Source: Pisaster brevispinus
Lineage: Eukaryota > Echinodermata > Asteroidea > Forcipulatida > Asteriidae
Length of the DNA stretch: 64,000 bases
Assembly: GCA_023634235.1 (NCBI GenBank)
Contig: JAMKCF010000018.1
Location: 13,204,932 to 13,268,931 of the forward strand
Direction: 5' to 3'
The notes beneath the pieces were generated by a model. The model was not told where the DNA came from. It made no database searches and saw nothing but the letters and a program-made list of their open reading frames with translations. Below are positions 40,901 to 51,234 of this stretch, piece after piece. Made by a program: the position numbers and the translations under genes. Within the stretch, counting starts at the first letter, position 1, and each line of letters begins with the position of its first letter.

Positions 40901-42329
40901 AGTCAAAAAAGGAAAAAAAAAAAAAAATACATGTCTACGGCACCCGGTATTCCAAGGAGGTCTCCCGTCCAAGTACTGACCAGGCCCGATGCTGCTTAAC
41001 TTCGGTGATCAAACGAGAACCGGTGTTTTCAGCGTAGTATGGCCATAGACAAACTTCTTATATAAACTTACGTGGTTAATGGTTTTCTTAAAATTTATGT
41101 TAGTCAAAAAAGGACGAAAACAAAATAGATGTCTACGGCACCCGGTATTCCCAGGAGGTCTCCCGTCCAAGTACTGACCAGGCCCGATGCTGCTTAACTT
41201 CGGTGATCAAACGAGAACCGGTGTTTTCAGCGTAGTATGGCTGTAGACAAACTTCTGATATAAAATTACGTGGTTAATGGTTTTCTTCAAGTTTCTGTTA
41301 TTCAAAAAAGGACGAAAACAAATAGATGTCTACGGCACCCGGTATTCCCAGGAGGTCTCCCGTCCAAGTACTGACCTGGCCCGACGCTGCTTAACTTCGG
41401 TGATCAAACGAGAACCGGTGTTTTCAGCGTAGTATGGCCTTAGACAAACTGCTTACATAAATTTATGTGCTTAAAGGTTAATTTCAAGTTTCTGTTAGTC
41501 AAAAAAGGACGAAAACAAAATAGATGTCTACTGCACCCGGTATTCCCAGGAGGTCTCCCGTCCAAGTACTGACCTGGCCAGACGCTGCTTAACTTCGGTG
41601 ATCAAACGAGAACCGGTGTCTTCAGCGTAGTATGGCCGTAGACAAACTTCTCATATAAAATTAAGTGGTTAATGGTTTTCTTCAAGTTTCTGTTAGTCAA
41701 AAAAGGAGAATAACAAACTGGATGTCTACGGCACCCGGTATTCCCAGGAGGTCTCCCGTCCAAGTACTGACCTGGCCAGACGCTGCTTAACTTCGGTGAT
41801 CAAACGAGAACCGGTGTATTCATCGTAGTATGGCCGTAGACAAACTGCTTTCATAAATGTAAATGCTTAATGGTTAATTTCAAGTTTCTGTTAGTCAAAA
41901 AAAGAAAAACGAAAACAAAATAGATGTCTACGGCACCCGGTATTCCCAGGAGGTCTCCCGTCTAAGTACTGACCAGGCGCGATGCTACTTCACTTCGGTG
42001 ATCAAACGAGAACCGGTGTTTTCAGCGTAGTATGGCCGTAGACAAACTGCTTACATAAATGTATGTGCTTAATGGTTAATTTCAAGTTTCTGTTAGTCAA
42101 ATAAGGACGAAAACAAAATAGATGTCTACGGCACCCGGTATTCCCATGAGGTCTCGCGTCCAAGTACTGACCTGGCCAGACGCTGCTTAACTTCGGTGAT
42201 CAAACGAGAACCGGTGTTTTCAGCGTAGTTTGGCGTAGACAAACTGCTTTCATACATTTATGTGCTTAACCTGGTTAATTTCAAGTTTCTGTTAGTCAAA
42301 AAAGGAAAAAAAAACGAAACAAAATAGAT

Positions 42330-42447
42330 GTCTACGGCACCCGGTATTCCCAGGAGGTCTCCCGTCCAAGTACTGACCTGGCCAGACGCTGCTTAACTTC
42401 GGTGATCAAACGAGAACCGGTGTATTCAGCGTAGTATGGCCGTAGAC
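42330..42447 (-). rRNA. 5S rRNA gene, last minus-strand copy
   Basis: Full-length copy with perfect helix I ends. It is the minus-strand partner of the divergent pair at the array inversion, with its 5' end at 42,447. Confidence 0.93.
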
Positions 42448-42523
42448 AAACTGCATACATAATGTATGTGCTTAATCGTTAATTTCAAGTTGTGTTAGTC
42501 ATTTAATTTTATATAAGAAGTTT
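42448..42523. promoter_or_regulatory. Array inversion point with shared 76-bp spacer
   Basis: Spacer belonging to the minus-strand gene (AAACTGCATACATAATG...GTTAGTC) switches at about 42,500 to spacer in the opposite orientation (ATTTAATTTTATATAAG...TTT). The two flanking 5S genes are divergent and share the 76 bp. Each side keeps an AT-rich element about 15-30 bp upstream of its gene (CATACATAATGTATG on the left, TTTTATATAAG on the right). The breakpoint is not a perfect palindrome. Confidence 0.88.
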
Positions 42524-42641
42524 GTCTACGGCCAAACTATGCTGAAAACACCGGTTCTCGCTTTATAACCGGAGTTAAGCAGCGTCGGGCCAGGTCAGTA
42601 CTTGGACGGGAGACCTCCTGGGAATACCGGGTGCCGTAGAC
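42524..42641 (+). rRNA. 5S rRNA gene, first plus-strand copy (variant helix III)
   Basis: Full-length 118-bp copy. It belongs to a recurring subtype in which GTTTGATCACCGAAG is replaced by GCTTTATAACCGGAG. The change lets CCGGTT pair with AACCGG, extending helix III rather than destroying it. Other copies with the same variant region lie at 43,117-43,234, 43,709-43,826 and 44,912-45,029, and on the minus strand around 36.8-40.8 kb. Confidence 0.92.
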
Positions 42642-42666
42642 ATCTATTTTGTTTTCGTCCTTTTTT
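42642..42666 (+). terminator. Polymerase III terminator, T4-proximal spacer class (example)
   Basis: Downstream of the gene the spacer reads CATCTATTTTGTTTTCGTCC followed by T6. T4 starts 6 nt after the gene end (42,647), a second T4 follows, and T6 lies at 42,661. This class would release 5S RNA of about 120-125 nt. Confidence 0.8.
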
Positions 42667-43036
42667 GCAAAACAGAAACTTGAAATTAACCATTAAGCAC
42701 ATAAATGTATGAAAGCAGTTTGTCTACGGCCATACTACGCTGAAAACACCGGTTCTCGTTTGATCACCGAAGTTAAGCAGCGTCTGGCCAGGTCAGTACT
42801 TGGACGGGATACCTCCTGGGAATACCGGGTGCCGTAGACATCTATTTTTTTTTTTTTCCTTTTTTGACTAACAGAACTTAAAATTAACCGTTAGGCACAT
42901 AAATGTATGAAAGCAGTTTGTCTACGGCATACTACCCTGAAAACACCGGTTCTCGTTTGATCACCGAAGTTAAGCAGCATCGGGCCTGGTCAGTACTTGG
43001 ACGGGAGACCTCCTGGGAATACCGGGTGTCGCAGAC

Positions 43037-43061
43037 ATCCAGTTTGTTATTCTCCTTTTTT
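43037..43061 (+). terminator. Polymerase III terminator, distal-only spacer class (example)
   Basis: In this class the gene is followed by ATCCAGTTTGTTATTCTCC and then T6 at 43,056. No run of four Ts occurs before the T6, so the primary transcript should be about 20 nt longer at its 3' end than in the other class. Confidence 0.75.
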
Positions 43062-45423
43062 GACTAACAGAAACTTGAAGAAAACCATTAACCATTTAAT
43101 TTTATATAAGAAGTTTGTCTACGGCCAAACTATGCTGAAAACACCGGTTCTCGCTTTATAACCGGAGTTAAGCAGCGTCGGGCCAGGTCAGTACTTGGAC
43201 GGGAGACCTCCTGGGAATACCGGGTGCCGTAGACATCTATTTTGTTTTCGTCCTTTTTTGCAAAACAGAAACTTGAAATTAACCATTAAGCACATAAATG
43301 TATGAAAGCAGTTTGTCTACGGCCATACTACGCTGAAAACACCGGTTCTCGTTTGATCACCGAAGTTAAGCAGCGTCTGGCCAGGTCAGTACTTGGACGG
43401 GATACCTCCTGGGAATACCGGGTGCCGTAGACATCTATTTTTTTTTTTTCCTTTTTTGACTAACAGAACTTAAAATTAACCGTTAGGCACATAAATGTAT
43501 GAAAGCAGTTTGTCTACGGCATACTACTCTGAAAACACCGGTTCTCGTTTGATCACCGAAGTTAAGCAGCGTCGGGCCAGGTCAGTACTTGGACGGGAGA
43601 CCTCCTGGGAATACCGGGTGCCGTAGACATCCAGATTGTTATTCTCCTTTTTTGACTAACAGAAACTTGTCGAAAACCATTAACCACGTAATTTAATATG
43701 AGAAGTTTGTCTACGGCCGTACTATGCTGAAAACACCGGTTCTCGCTTTATAACCGGAGTTAAGCAGCGTCGGACCAGGTCAGTACTTGGACGGGAGACC
43801 TCCTGGGAATACCGGGTGCCGTAGACATCTATTTTGTTTTGTTTTTTGTTCCTTTTTTGATTAACAGAAACTTGAAATTAACCATTAAGCACATAAATGT
43901 ATGAAAGCAGTTTGTCTACGGCCATACTACGCTGAAAACACCGGTTCTCGTTTGATCACCGAAGTTAAGCAGCGTCTGTCCAGGTCAGTACTTGGACGGG
44001 AGACCTCCTGGGAACACCGGGTGCCGTAGACATCTATTTTGTTTTCGTCCTTTTTTGCATAAAAGAAACTTTAAATTAACCATTAAGCACATAAATTTAT
44101 GTAAGCAGTTTGTGTACGGCCATACTACGCTGAAAACACCGGTTCTCGTTTGATCACCGAAGTTAAGCAGAGTCGGGCCAGGTCAGTACTTGGACGGGAG
44201 ACCTCCTGGGAATACCGGGTGCCGTAGACATCTATTTTGTTTTCGTCCTTTTTTGACTAACAGAAACTTGAAATTAACCATTAAGCACATACATTTATGT
44301 AAGCAGTTTGTCTACGGCCATACTACGCTGAAAACACCGGTTCTCGTTTGATCACCGAAATTAAGCAGCGTCGGGCCAGGTCCGTACTTGGACGGGAGAC
44401 CTCCTGGGAATACCGGGTGCCGTAGACATTTTTTTTGTTTCGGTTTTTTTTTTCCTTTTTTGTCTAACAGAAACTTGAAATTAACCATTAAGCACATAAA
44501 TGTATGAAAGCAGTTTGTCTACGGCCAAACTACGCTGAAAACACCGGTTCTCGTTTGATCACCGAAGTTAAGCAGCGTCTGGCCAGGTCAGTACTTGGAT
44601 GGGAGACCTCTTGGGAATACCGGGTGCCGTAGCGGCTATTTTGTTTTCGTCCTTTTTTGACTAACATAAACTTGAAATTAACCATTAAGCACATACATTT
44701 ATGTAAGCAGTTTGTCTACGGCCATACTACGCTGAAAACACCGGTTCTCGTTTGATCACCGAAGTTAAGCAGCGTCTGGCCAGGTCAGTACTTGGACGGG
44801 AGACCTCCTGGGAATACCGGGTGCCGTAGACATCTATTTTGTTTTCGTCCTTTTTTGACTAACAGAAACTTGAAATTAACCATTAAGCACATACATTTAT
44901 GTAAGCAGTTTGTCTACGGCCATACTATGCTAAAAACACCGGTTCTCGCTTTATAACCGGAGTTAAGCAGCGTCTGGCCAGGTCAGTACTTGGACGGGAG
45001 ACCTCCTGGGAATACCGGGTGCCGTAGACATCTATTTTGTTTTCGTCCTTTTTTGCAAAACAGAAACTTGAAATTAACCATTAAGCACATAAATGTATGA
45101 AAGCAGTTTGTCTACGGCCATACTACGCTGAAAACACCGGTTCTCGTTTGATCACCGAAGTTAAGCAGCGTCTGGCCAGGTCAGTACTTGGACGGGATAC
45201 CTCCTGGGAATACCGGGTGCCGTAGACATCTATTTTGTTTTTGTCCTTTTTTGACTAACAGAAACTTGAAATTAACCTTTAAGCACATAAATTTATGTAA
45301 GCAGTTTGTCTACGGCCATACTACGCTGAAAACACCGTTCTCGTTTGATCACCGAAGTTAAGCAGCGTCGGGCCAGGTCAGTACTTGGACGGAGACCTCC
45401 TGGGAATTCCGGGTGCCTTAGGC

Positions 45424-46025
45424 ATCTATTTTGTTTTCGTCCTCTTTTGACTAACAGAAACTTGAAATTAACCATTAAGCACATAAATTATGTATGCAGT
45501 TTGTCTACGGCCATACTACGCTGAATACACCGGTTCTCGTTTGATCACCGAAGTTAAGCAGCGTCGGGCCAGGTCAGTACTTGGACGGAGACCTCCTGGG
45601 AATTCCGGGTGCCTTAGGCATCTATTTTGTTTTCGTCCTCTTTTGACTAACAGAAACTTGAAATTAACCATTAAGCACATAAATTATGTATGCAGTTTGT
45701 CTACGGCCATACTACGCTGAATACACCGGTTCTCGTTTGATCACCGAAGTTAAGCAGCGTCGGGCCAGGTCAGTACTTGGACGGAGACCTCCTGGGAATA
45801 CCGGGTGCCTTAGGCATCTATTTTGTTTTCGTCCTCTTTTGACTAACAGAAACTTGAAATTAACCATTAAGCACATAAATTATGTATGCAGTTTGTCTAC
45901 GGCCATACTACGCTGAATACACCGGTTCTCGTTTGATCACCGAAGTTAAGCAGCGTCGGGCCAGGTCAGTACTTGGACGGAGACCTCCTGGGAATACCGG
46001 GTGCCTTAGGCATCTATTTTGTTTT
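45424..46025. repeat. Homogeneous 196-bp unit repeated three times
   Basis: Three successive units starting at 45,503, 45,699 and 45,895 are spaced exactly 196 bp. They share ACTACGCTGAATACACC, a missing G in GGACGGAGACC, and the GCCTTAGGC 3' end. This is single-unit expansion, in contrast to the multi-unit blocks elsewhere. The copy at 45,308 shares the missing G and the 3' end but not the GAATACACC change. Confidence 0.85.
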
Positions 46026-49000
46026 CGTCCTCTTTTGACTAACAGAAACTTGAAATTAACCATTAAGCACATAAATGTATGAAAGCAGTTTGTCTACGGC
46101 CAAACTACGCTGAAAACACCGGTTCTCGTTTGATCACCGAAGTTAAGCAGCGTCGTGCCTGGTCAGTACTTGGACGGGAGACCTCCTGGGAATACCGGGT
46201 GCCGTAGACATCCAGTTTGTTATTCTCTTTTTTTGACTAACAGAAATTTGAAGAAAACCATTAACCACGTAAGTTTATATAAGAAGTTTGTCTACGGCCA
46301 TACTACGCTGAAAACACCGGTTCTCGTTTGATCACCGAAGTTAAGCAGCGTCGGGCCAGGTCAGTTCTTGGACGGGAGACCTCCTGGGAATACCGGGTGA
46401 CGTAGACATCTATTTTATTTTTGTTTTTTCCTTTTTTGTCTAACAGAAACTTGAAATTAACCATTAAGCACATAAATGTATGAAAGCAGTTTGTCTACGG
46501 CCAAACTACGCTGAAAACACCGGTTCTCGTTTGATCACCGAAGTTAAGCAGCATCGGGCCTGGTCAGTACTTGGACGGGAGACCTCTTGGGAATACCGGG
46601 TGCCGTAGACATCCAGTTTGTTATTCTCCTTTTTTGACTAACAGAAACTTGAAGAAAACCATTAACCACGTAATTTTATATAAGAAGTTTGTCTACGGCC
46701 ATACTAAGCTGAAAACACCGGTTCTCGTTTGATCACCGAAGTTAAGCACCATCGGGCCTGGTCAGTACTTGGACGGGAGACCTCCTGGGAATACCGGGTG
46801 CCGTAGACATCTATTTTGTTTTCGTTTTTTTTTTTTTACTAACAGAAACTTGAAATTAACCATTAAGCACATACATTTATGTAAGAAGTTTTTCTACGGC
46901 CATACTACGCTGAAAACACCGGTTCTCGTTTGATCACCGAAGTTAAGCAGCGTCGGGCCAGGTCAGTTCTTGGACGGGAGACCTCCTGGGAATACCGGGT
47001 GCCGTAGACATCTATTTTGTTTTTTGTTTTTTCCTTTTTTGTCTAACAGAAACTTGAAATTAACCATTAAGCACATAAATGTATGAAAGCAGTTTGTCTA
47101 CGGCCAAACTACGCTGAAAACACCGGTTCTCGTTTGATCACCGAAGTTAAGCAGCATCGGGCCTGGTCAGTACTTGGACGGGAGACCTCTTGGGAATACC
47201 GGGTGCCGTAGACATCCAGTTTGTTATTCTCCTTTTTTGACTAACAGAAACTTGAAGAAAACCATTAACCACGTAATTTTATATAAGAAGTTTGTCTACG
47301 GCCATACAAAGCTGAAAACACCGGTTCTCGTTTGATCACCGAAGTTAAGCAGCATCGGGCCTGGTCAGTACTTGGACTGGAGACCTCCTGGGAATACCGG
47401 GTGCCGTAGACATGTGTTTTGTTTTTTGTTTTTTCCTTTTTTGACTAACAGAAACTTGAAATTAACCATTAAGCACATAAATTTATGTAAGCAGTTTGTC
47501 TACGGCCATACTACGCTGAATACACCGGTTCTCGTTTGATCACCGAAGTTAAGCAGCGTCTGGCCAGGTCAGTACTTGGACGGGAGACCTCCTGGGAATA
47601 CCGGGTGCCGTAGGCAACTATTTTGTTTTCGTCCTTTTTTGACTAACAGAAACTTGAAATTAACCATAAAGCACATAATTTTACATAAGAAGTTTGTCTA
47701 CGGCCATACTATGCTGAAAAATACGGTTCTCGTTTGATCACCGAAGTTAAGCAGCGTCAGGCCAGGTCAGTACTTGGACGGGACACCTCCTGGGAATACC
47801 GGGTGCAGTAGACATCTATTTTGTTTTTGTCTTTTTTTGACTAACAGAAACTTGGAATTAACCATTAAGCACATAAATTTATGTAAGCAGTTTGTCTACG
47901 GCCATACTACGCTGAAAACACCGGTTCTCGTTTGATCACCGAAGTTAAGCAGCGTCTGGCCAGGTCAGTACTTCGACGGGAGACCTCCTGGGAATACCGG
48001 GTGCCGTAGACATCTATTTTGTTTTCGTTTTTCTTTTTTTGACTAACAGAAACTTGAAATTAACCATTAAGCACATACATTTATGTAAGAAGTTTGTCTA
48101 AGGCCATACTACGCTGAAAACACCGGTTTTCGTTTGATCACCGAAGTTAAGCAGCGTCGGGCAAGGTCAGTACTTGGACAGGAAACCTCCTGGGAATACC
48201 GGGTGCCGTAGGCATCTATTTTGTTTTCGTCCTTTTTTGACTAACAGAAACTTGAAATTAACCATAAAGCACATAATTTTACATAAGAAGTTTGTCTACG
48301 GCCATACTATGCTGAAAAATACGGTTCTTGTTTGATCACCGAAGTTAAGCAGCGTCAGGCCAGGTCAGTACTTGGACGGGACACCTCCTGGGAATACCGG
48401 GTGCAGTAGACATCTATTTTGTTTTTGTCTTTTTTTGACTAACAGAAACTTGAAATTAAGCATTAAGCACATAAATTTATGTAAGCAGTTTGTCTACGGC
48501 CATACTACGCTGAAAACACCGTTCTCGTTTGATCACCGAAGTTAAGCAGCGTCGGGCCAGGTCAGTACTTGGACGGGAGACCTCCTGGGAATACCGGGTG
48601 CCTTAGGCATCTATTTTGTTTTCGTCCTCTTTTGACTAACATAAACTTGAAATTAACCAGTAAGCACATAAATTATGTATGCAGTTTGTCTACGGCCATA
48701 CTACGCTGAATACACCAGTTCTGGTTTGATCCCCGAAGTTAAGCAGCATCGGGCTAGGTCAGTACTTGAACTGGAGACCTCCTGGGAATACCGGTTCCCG
48801 TAGACATGTATTTTGTTTTTAGTTTTTTCCTTTTATGACTAACAGAAACTTGAAATTAACCATTAAGCACATAAATGTATGAGAGCAGTTTGTCTACGGC
48901 CATACTACGCTGAAAACACCGGTTCTCGTTTGATCACCGAAGTTAAGCAGCGTCTGGCCAGGTCAGTACTTGGACGGGAGACCTCCTGGGAATACCGGGT

Positions 49001-49484
49001 GCAGTAGACTTCTATTTTGTTTTCGTCCTTTTTTGACTAACAGAAACTTGGAATTAACCATTAAGCACGTAACATTATGTAAGCAGTTTGTCTAAGGCCA
49101 CACTACGCTGAAAACACCGGTTCTCGTTTGATCACCGAAGTTAAGCAGCGTCGGGCCAGGTCAGTACTTGGACGGGAGACCTCCTGGGAATACCGGGTGC
49201 CGTAGGCATCTATTTTGTTTTCGTCCTTTTTTGACTAACAGAAATTGAAATTAACCATTAAGCACATAAATTTATGTAAGCAGTTTGTCTAAGGCCATAC
49301 TACGCTGAAAACACCGGTTCTCGTTTGATCACCGAAGTTAAGCAGCGTCGGGCCAGGTCAGTACTTGGACGGGAGACCTCCTGGGAATACCGTCTGCCGT
49401 AGACATTTATTTTGTTTTCGTCCTTTTTTGACTAACAGAAACTTGAAATTAACCATTAGGCATATAAATTTATGTAAGCAGTTT

Positions 49485-49586
49485 GTCTACGGCCATACTA
49501 CGCTGAAAACACCGGTTCTCGTTTCATCACCGAAGTTAAGCAGCGTCGGGCCAGGTCAGTACTTGGACGGGAGACCTTGTGGGAAT
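49485..49586 (+). pseudogene. 5S gene interrupted by the transposon, 5' part
   Basis: 5S residues 1-102, ending in TGGGAAT, after which the sequence becomes unrelated. The A box, intermediate element and almost all of the C box are retained, with two changes (CC to TG) just before the target duplication. The missing 16 nt are found at 60,343-60,358, 10.75 kb away in the same orientation. Confidence 0.92.
49580..49586. repeat. Left target-site duplication TGGGAAT
   Basis: Seven base pairs corresponding to 5S residues 96-102. The same TGGGAAT flanks the far end of the insertion at 60,336-60,342 and continues there into ACCGGGTGCCG, the correct next 5S sequence. Confidence 0.82.
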
Positions 49587-49614
49587 GGGTCATCACCCCT
49601 CCGAGGACTTATCC
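49587..49614 (+). repeat. Left terminal inverted repeat
   Basis: Starts GGGTCATCACCCCTCCG and ends with AGGACTTATCC (49,604-49,614). Aligned to the reverse complement of the right end with one gap, I count 20 identical positions of 28, with 11 consecutive matches at the inner side. Confidence 0.75.
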
Positions 49615-49620
49615 TGGTTG

Positions 49621-49666
49621 ACCAATCACCGGAAGTTCTCCCAGATTCTACCAGATCACCGGAAGT
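49621..49666 (+). repeat. Left subterminal repeats ACCA(G)ATCACCGGAAGT
   Basis: Two near-identical motifs, 49,621-49,636 and 49,650-49,666, differ by one inserted G. The first contains CCAATCA, also present three times near the right end. Subterminal repeats of this kind often bind transposase; here that is inference. Confidence 0.65.
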
Positions 49667-50329
49667 CATAGAAAAGCGCCCTCTCTTGTCTTCTCTGAAC
49701 AGCTTTGCCCCAAAATGGTTAAATGTTATTGTTAATGACCAGTATTCTACTTGGTGTATCCCAACATAAGCAATAACAATAACAAATCTGTGAAAATTTT
49801 GACTCAATTCCTCATTTGTAGTTGCAAGAGAATATTGAAAGATGCGTAATAAAAGGCTTTACGAAGAGAATACCCTTTTTGCACAAATTTGAGTGATTTT
49901 GAGTGCTTTCAAATGCCCCGATGTCTGTAATATTAGAGGGAGAATTTACCTCTTTCTCAAAAACTATGTTACTTCAGAAGGAGTCGTTTCTCACAATGTG
50001 TTATACTATCAACAGTTCTCCGTTGCTCGGTGATTTCATGCAAACAATAAATTTGGCTAATTTCTTTAAGTTGGATGGTTAGACACAGGTAAGCTTTGCA
50101 ATCATGCTAAAAGCTTCAATTAAACATTACAAAAAGTGAGGAAATAAATCACTGAGAGAAAATAGCTACTCATATTAAAAATAAGCAAAACACAACACAA
50201 AGTGTTGATATCAAAGGACTCTGTATTTTATTTGTTTTCACCTTTTATGCATTCTTTCTTAAAACAAGAGCAAAATCTGTTCAAGCTAGAATTAGGTTTA
50301 AAATTCTCCTCCTTACTTTTCATTGTTTA
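49667..50329. other. Non-coding, 3' flank of the transposase gene
   Basis: AT-rich sequence with no supported gene. Short open frames here start in the adjoining 5S copy or are not conserved-looking. The first run of four Ts downstream of the broken 5S gene is at 49,797. Confidence 0.6.
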
Positions 50330-50665
50330 CAGGGCACAGCCAAAGTTTATCTACAGGAACTAGTTCACAAATATATTCCTTCTAGAAATTTACGTTCCAA
50401 ATCAAAGTCCCTTCTCGTCACTTCCACCCCCTTCACAAAATCTTACGGAGCTTGGTCATTCCAAGTAGCTGCAGCTGAATTGTGGAATGGCATACCAGAG
50501 TCTGTTAAGGAAGCAGTCACGGTTGGGCAATACAAAAATCGCCTTAAAACTCATCTATTCACCAGTTACCACTTGTTGTTCTTCCGTTGGTATTTCTTTT
50601 TTCCTATCCAGCGCATAGGGACTTAGCAGTGATATGCACTATACAAATGCGGTTTATTATTATTC
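50330..50665 (+). mobile_element. 5'-truncated CR1/L2-like LINE, 3' end
   Basis: The frame 50,330-50,626 encodes the characteristic C-terminus of a CR1/L2-type reverse transcriptase protein: YLQELVHKYIPSRNLRS, then SYGAWSFQVAAAELWNGIP, then QYKNRLKTHLF, with stop TAG at 50,624. It is followed by a 3' tail, GCACTATACAAATGC and TTATTATTATTC, typical of the short microsatellite tail of these elements. Everything upstream of the last 100 codons is missing. The left junction reads like TTGTTTACAG and could act as a splice acceptor by chance. Confidence 0.8.
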
Positions 50666-50773
50666 AAATCATGACAAACGCAGTACTGTTAACCCACAAA
50701 TTTCTCCCTTGGATGGGACAGTAGGTTTTCACTTTCATGTACCCATCCCCCCCCTCCCCACTCTGGCTTAACC

Positions 50774-50959
50774 CTTTAGAATAATCCCACCTGCAGTACA
50801 TACGCCTACTTGTATACACCACATAACCTGGCATTGATCTCTTAGCATAGTCAGTACAGTTTACCACCCCCACTCTCCCCCCCACCTCCAGGATGTGTAT
50901 TCCCTCCGTGTGTATACCGTATAGACCTGCTGACTTTAGAATAATCCCACCTGCAGTAC
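50774..50959. repeat. 26-bp direct repeat pair
   Basis: CTTTAGAATAATCCCACCTG and the following CAGTAC occur at 50,774-50,799 and again at 50,934-50,959, exactly 160 bp apart. The intervening sequence holds several C-rich tracts. It could be two diverged units of a short tandem duplication. No gene seen. Confidence 0.7.
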
Positions 50960-51220
50960 TAAAAGGAAGTATTAAAGCGACAGTCATTCTTGTATAAAAA
51001 TATACAAATTCCATCATCATTTAACTAATGGTAGCTGAAAACCACATTCTATTTGACCAAACTATTTGCAGGAACCGATCAAAAACAAACAATGCCATGC
51101 ATTAACAATGGTTATGTTTAATAATTCTCCTCATATCTCAAAAATATCCCATCAAAATGGAAAACTGTTTTCAGCTAAAAAAGCTAAAAGATAAAGGAAG
51201 AATATACTTTAAAATTAGAA

Positions 51221-51234
51221 CTTAGTCCCGAGTA
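51221..51234. repeat. 14-bp flanking duplication CTTAGTCCCGAGTA, left copy
   Basis: Exact match to 51,474-51,487 on the other side of the foldback element. It is interpreted as its target-site duplication. The right copy contains the transposase stop codon on the minus strand. Confidence 0.75.

Larger units (their letters stand above)
1..42447 (-). rRNA. Tandem array of 5S rRNA genes, minus strand
   Basis: About 210 head-to-tail 5S rRNA units (estimated from length divided by a 197-199 bp period). Read on the minus strand, the consensus gene is 118 nt from GTCTACGGCC to GCCGTAGAC, and these ends can form a 9-bp helix I. The internal RNA polymerase III promoter is recognisable: A box AGTTAAGCAGCGTCG near residues 50-64, intermediate element CCAGGT at 67-72, and C box TGGACGGGAGACCTCCTG at 80-97. 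The spacer is only about 79 bp. It contains a T-run terminator, a conserved ACTAACAGAAACTTGAA block and an AT-rich element before the gene. Many copies differ from the consensus, so only part of the array may be functional. The RNA would be the 5S component of the large ribosomal subunit. Confidence 0.97.
42501..43686. repeat. 593-bp (three-unit) higher-order repeat
   Basis: The block beginning ATTTAATTTTATATAAG at 42,501 repeats at 43,094, offset 593 bp, with matching variants in all three 5S copies and spacers. The poly-T spacer tract differs slightly in length. Confidence 0.85.
42524..49586 (+). rRNA. Plus-strand 5S rRNA array, 36 copies
   Basis: Copies located individually, start-end: 42524-42641, 42722-42839, 42920-43036, 43117-43234, 43315-43432, 43512-43628, 43709-43826, 43914-44031, 44112-44229, 44310-44427, 44517-44634, 44714-44831, 44912-45029, 45110-45227, 45308-45423, 45503-45619, 45699-45815, 45895-46011, 46092-46209, 46290-46407, 46493-46610, 46691-46808, 46892-47009, 47096-47213, 47294-47411, 47498-47615, 47696-47813, 47894-48011, 48096-48213, 48294-48411, 48492-48608, 48688-48805, 48892-49009, 49090-49207, 49287-49404, and the broken copy 49485-49586. 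Lengths of 116-117 reflect single-base deletions, for example ACCGTTCTCG for ACCGGTTCTCG. The same 5S and spacer subtypes occur here and in the distal part of the minus-strand array. Confidence 0.96.

Noticed and set aside
1..42447. CRISPR-like or plain satellite array
   Set aside because: The repeated unit contains a recognisable 5S rRNA gene with internal promoter boxes and T-run terminators. Variation is distributed as in multigene arrays, not as unique spacers.
50664..51020. 118-codon minus-strand frame
   Set aside because: It overlaps the 26-bp direct repeats and C-rich tracts, has no recognisable motif, and lies in the presumed 3' flank of the transposase gene.
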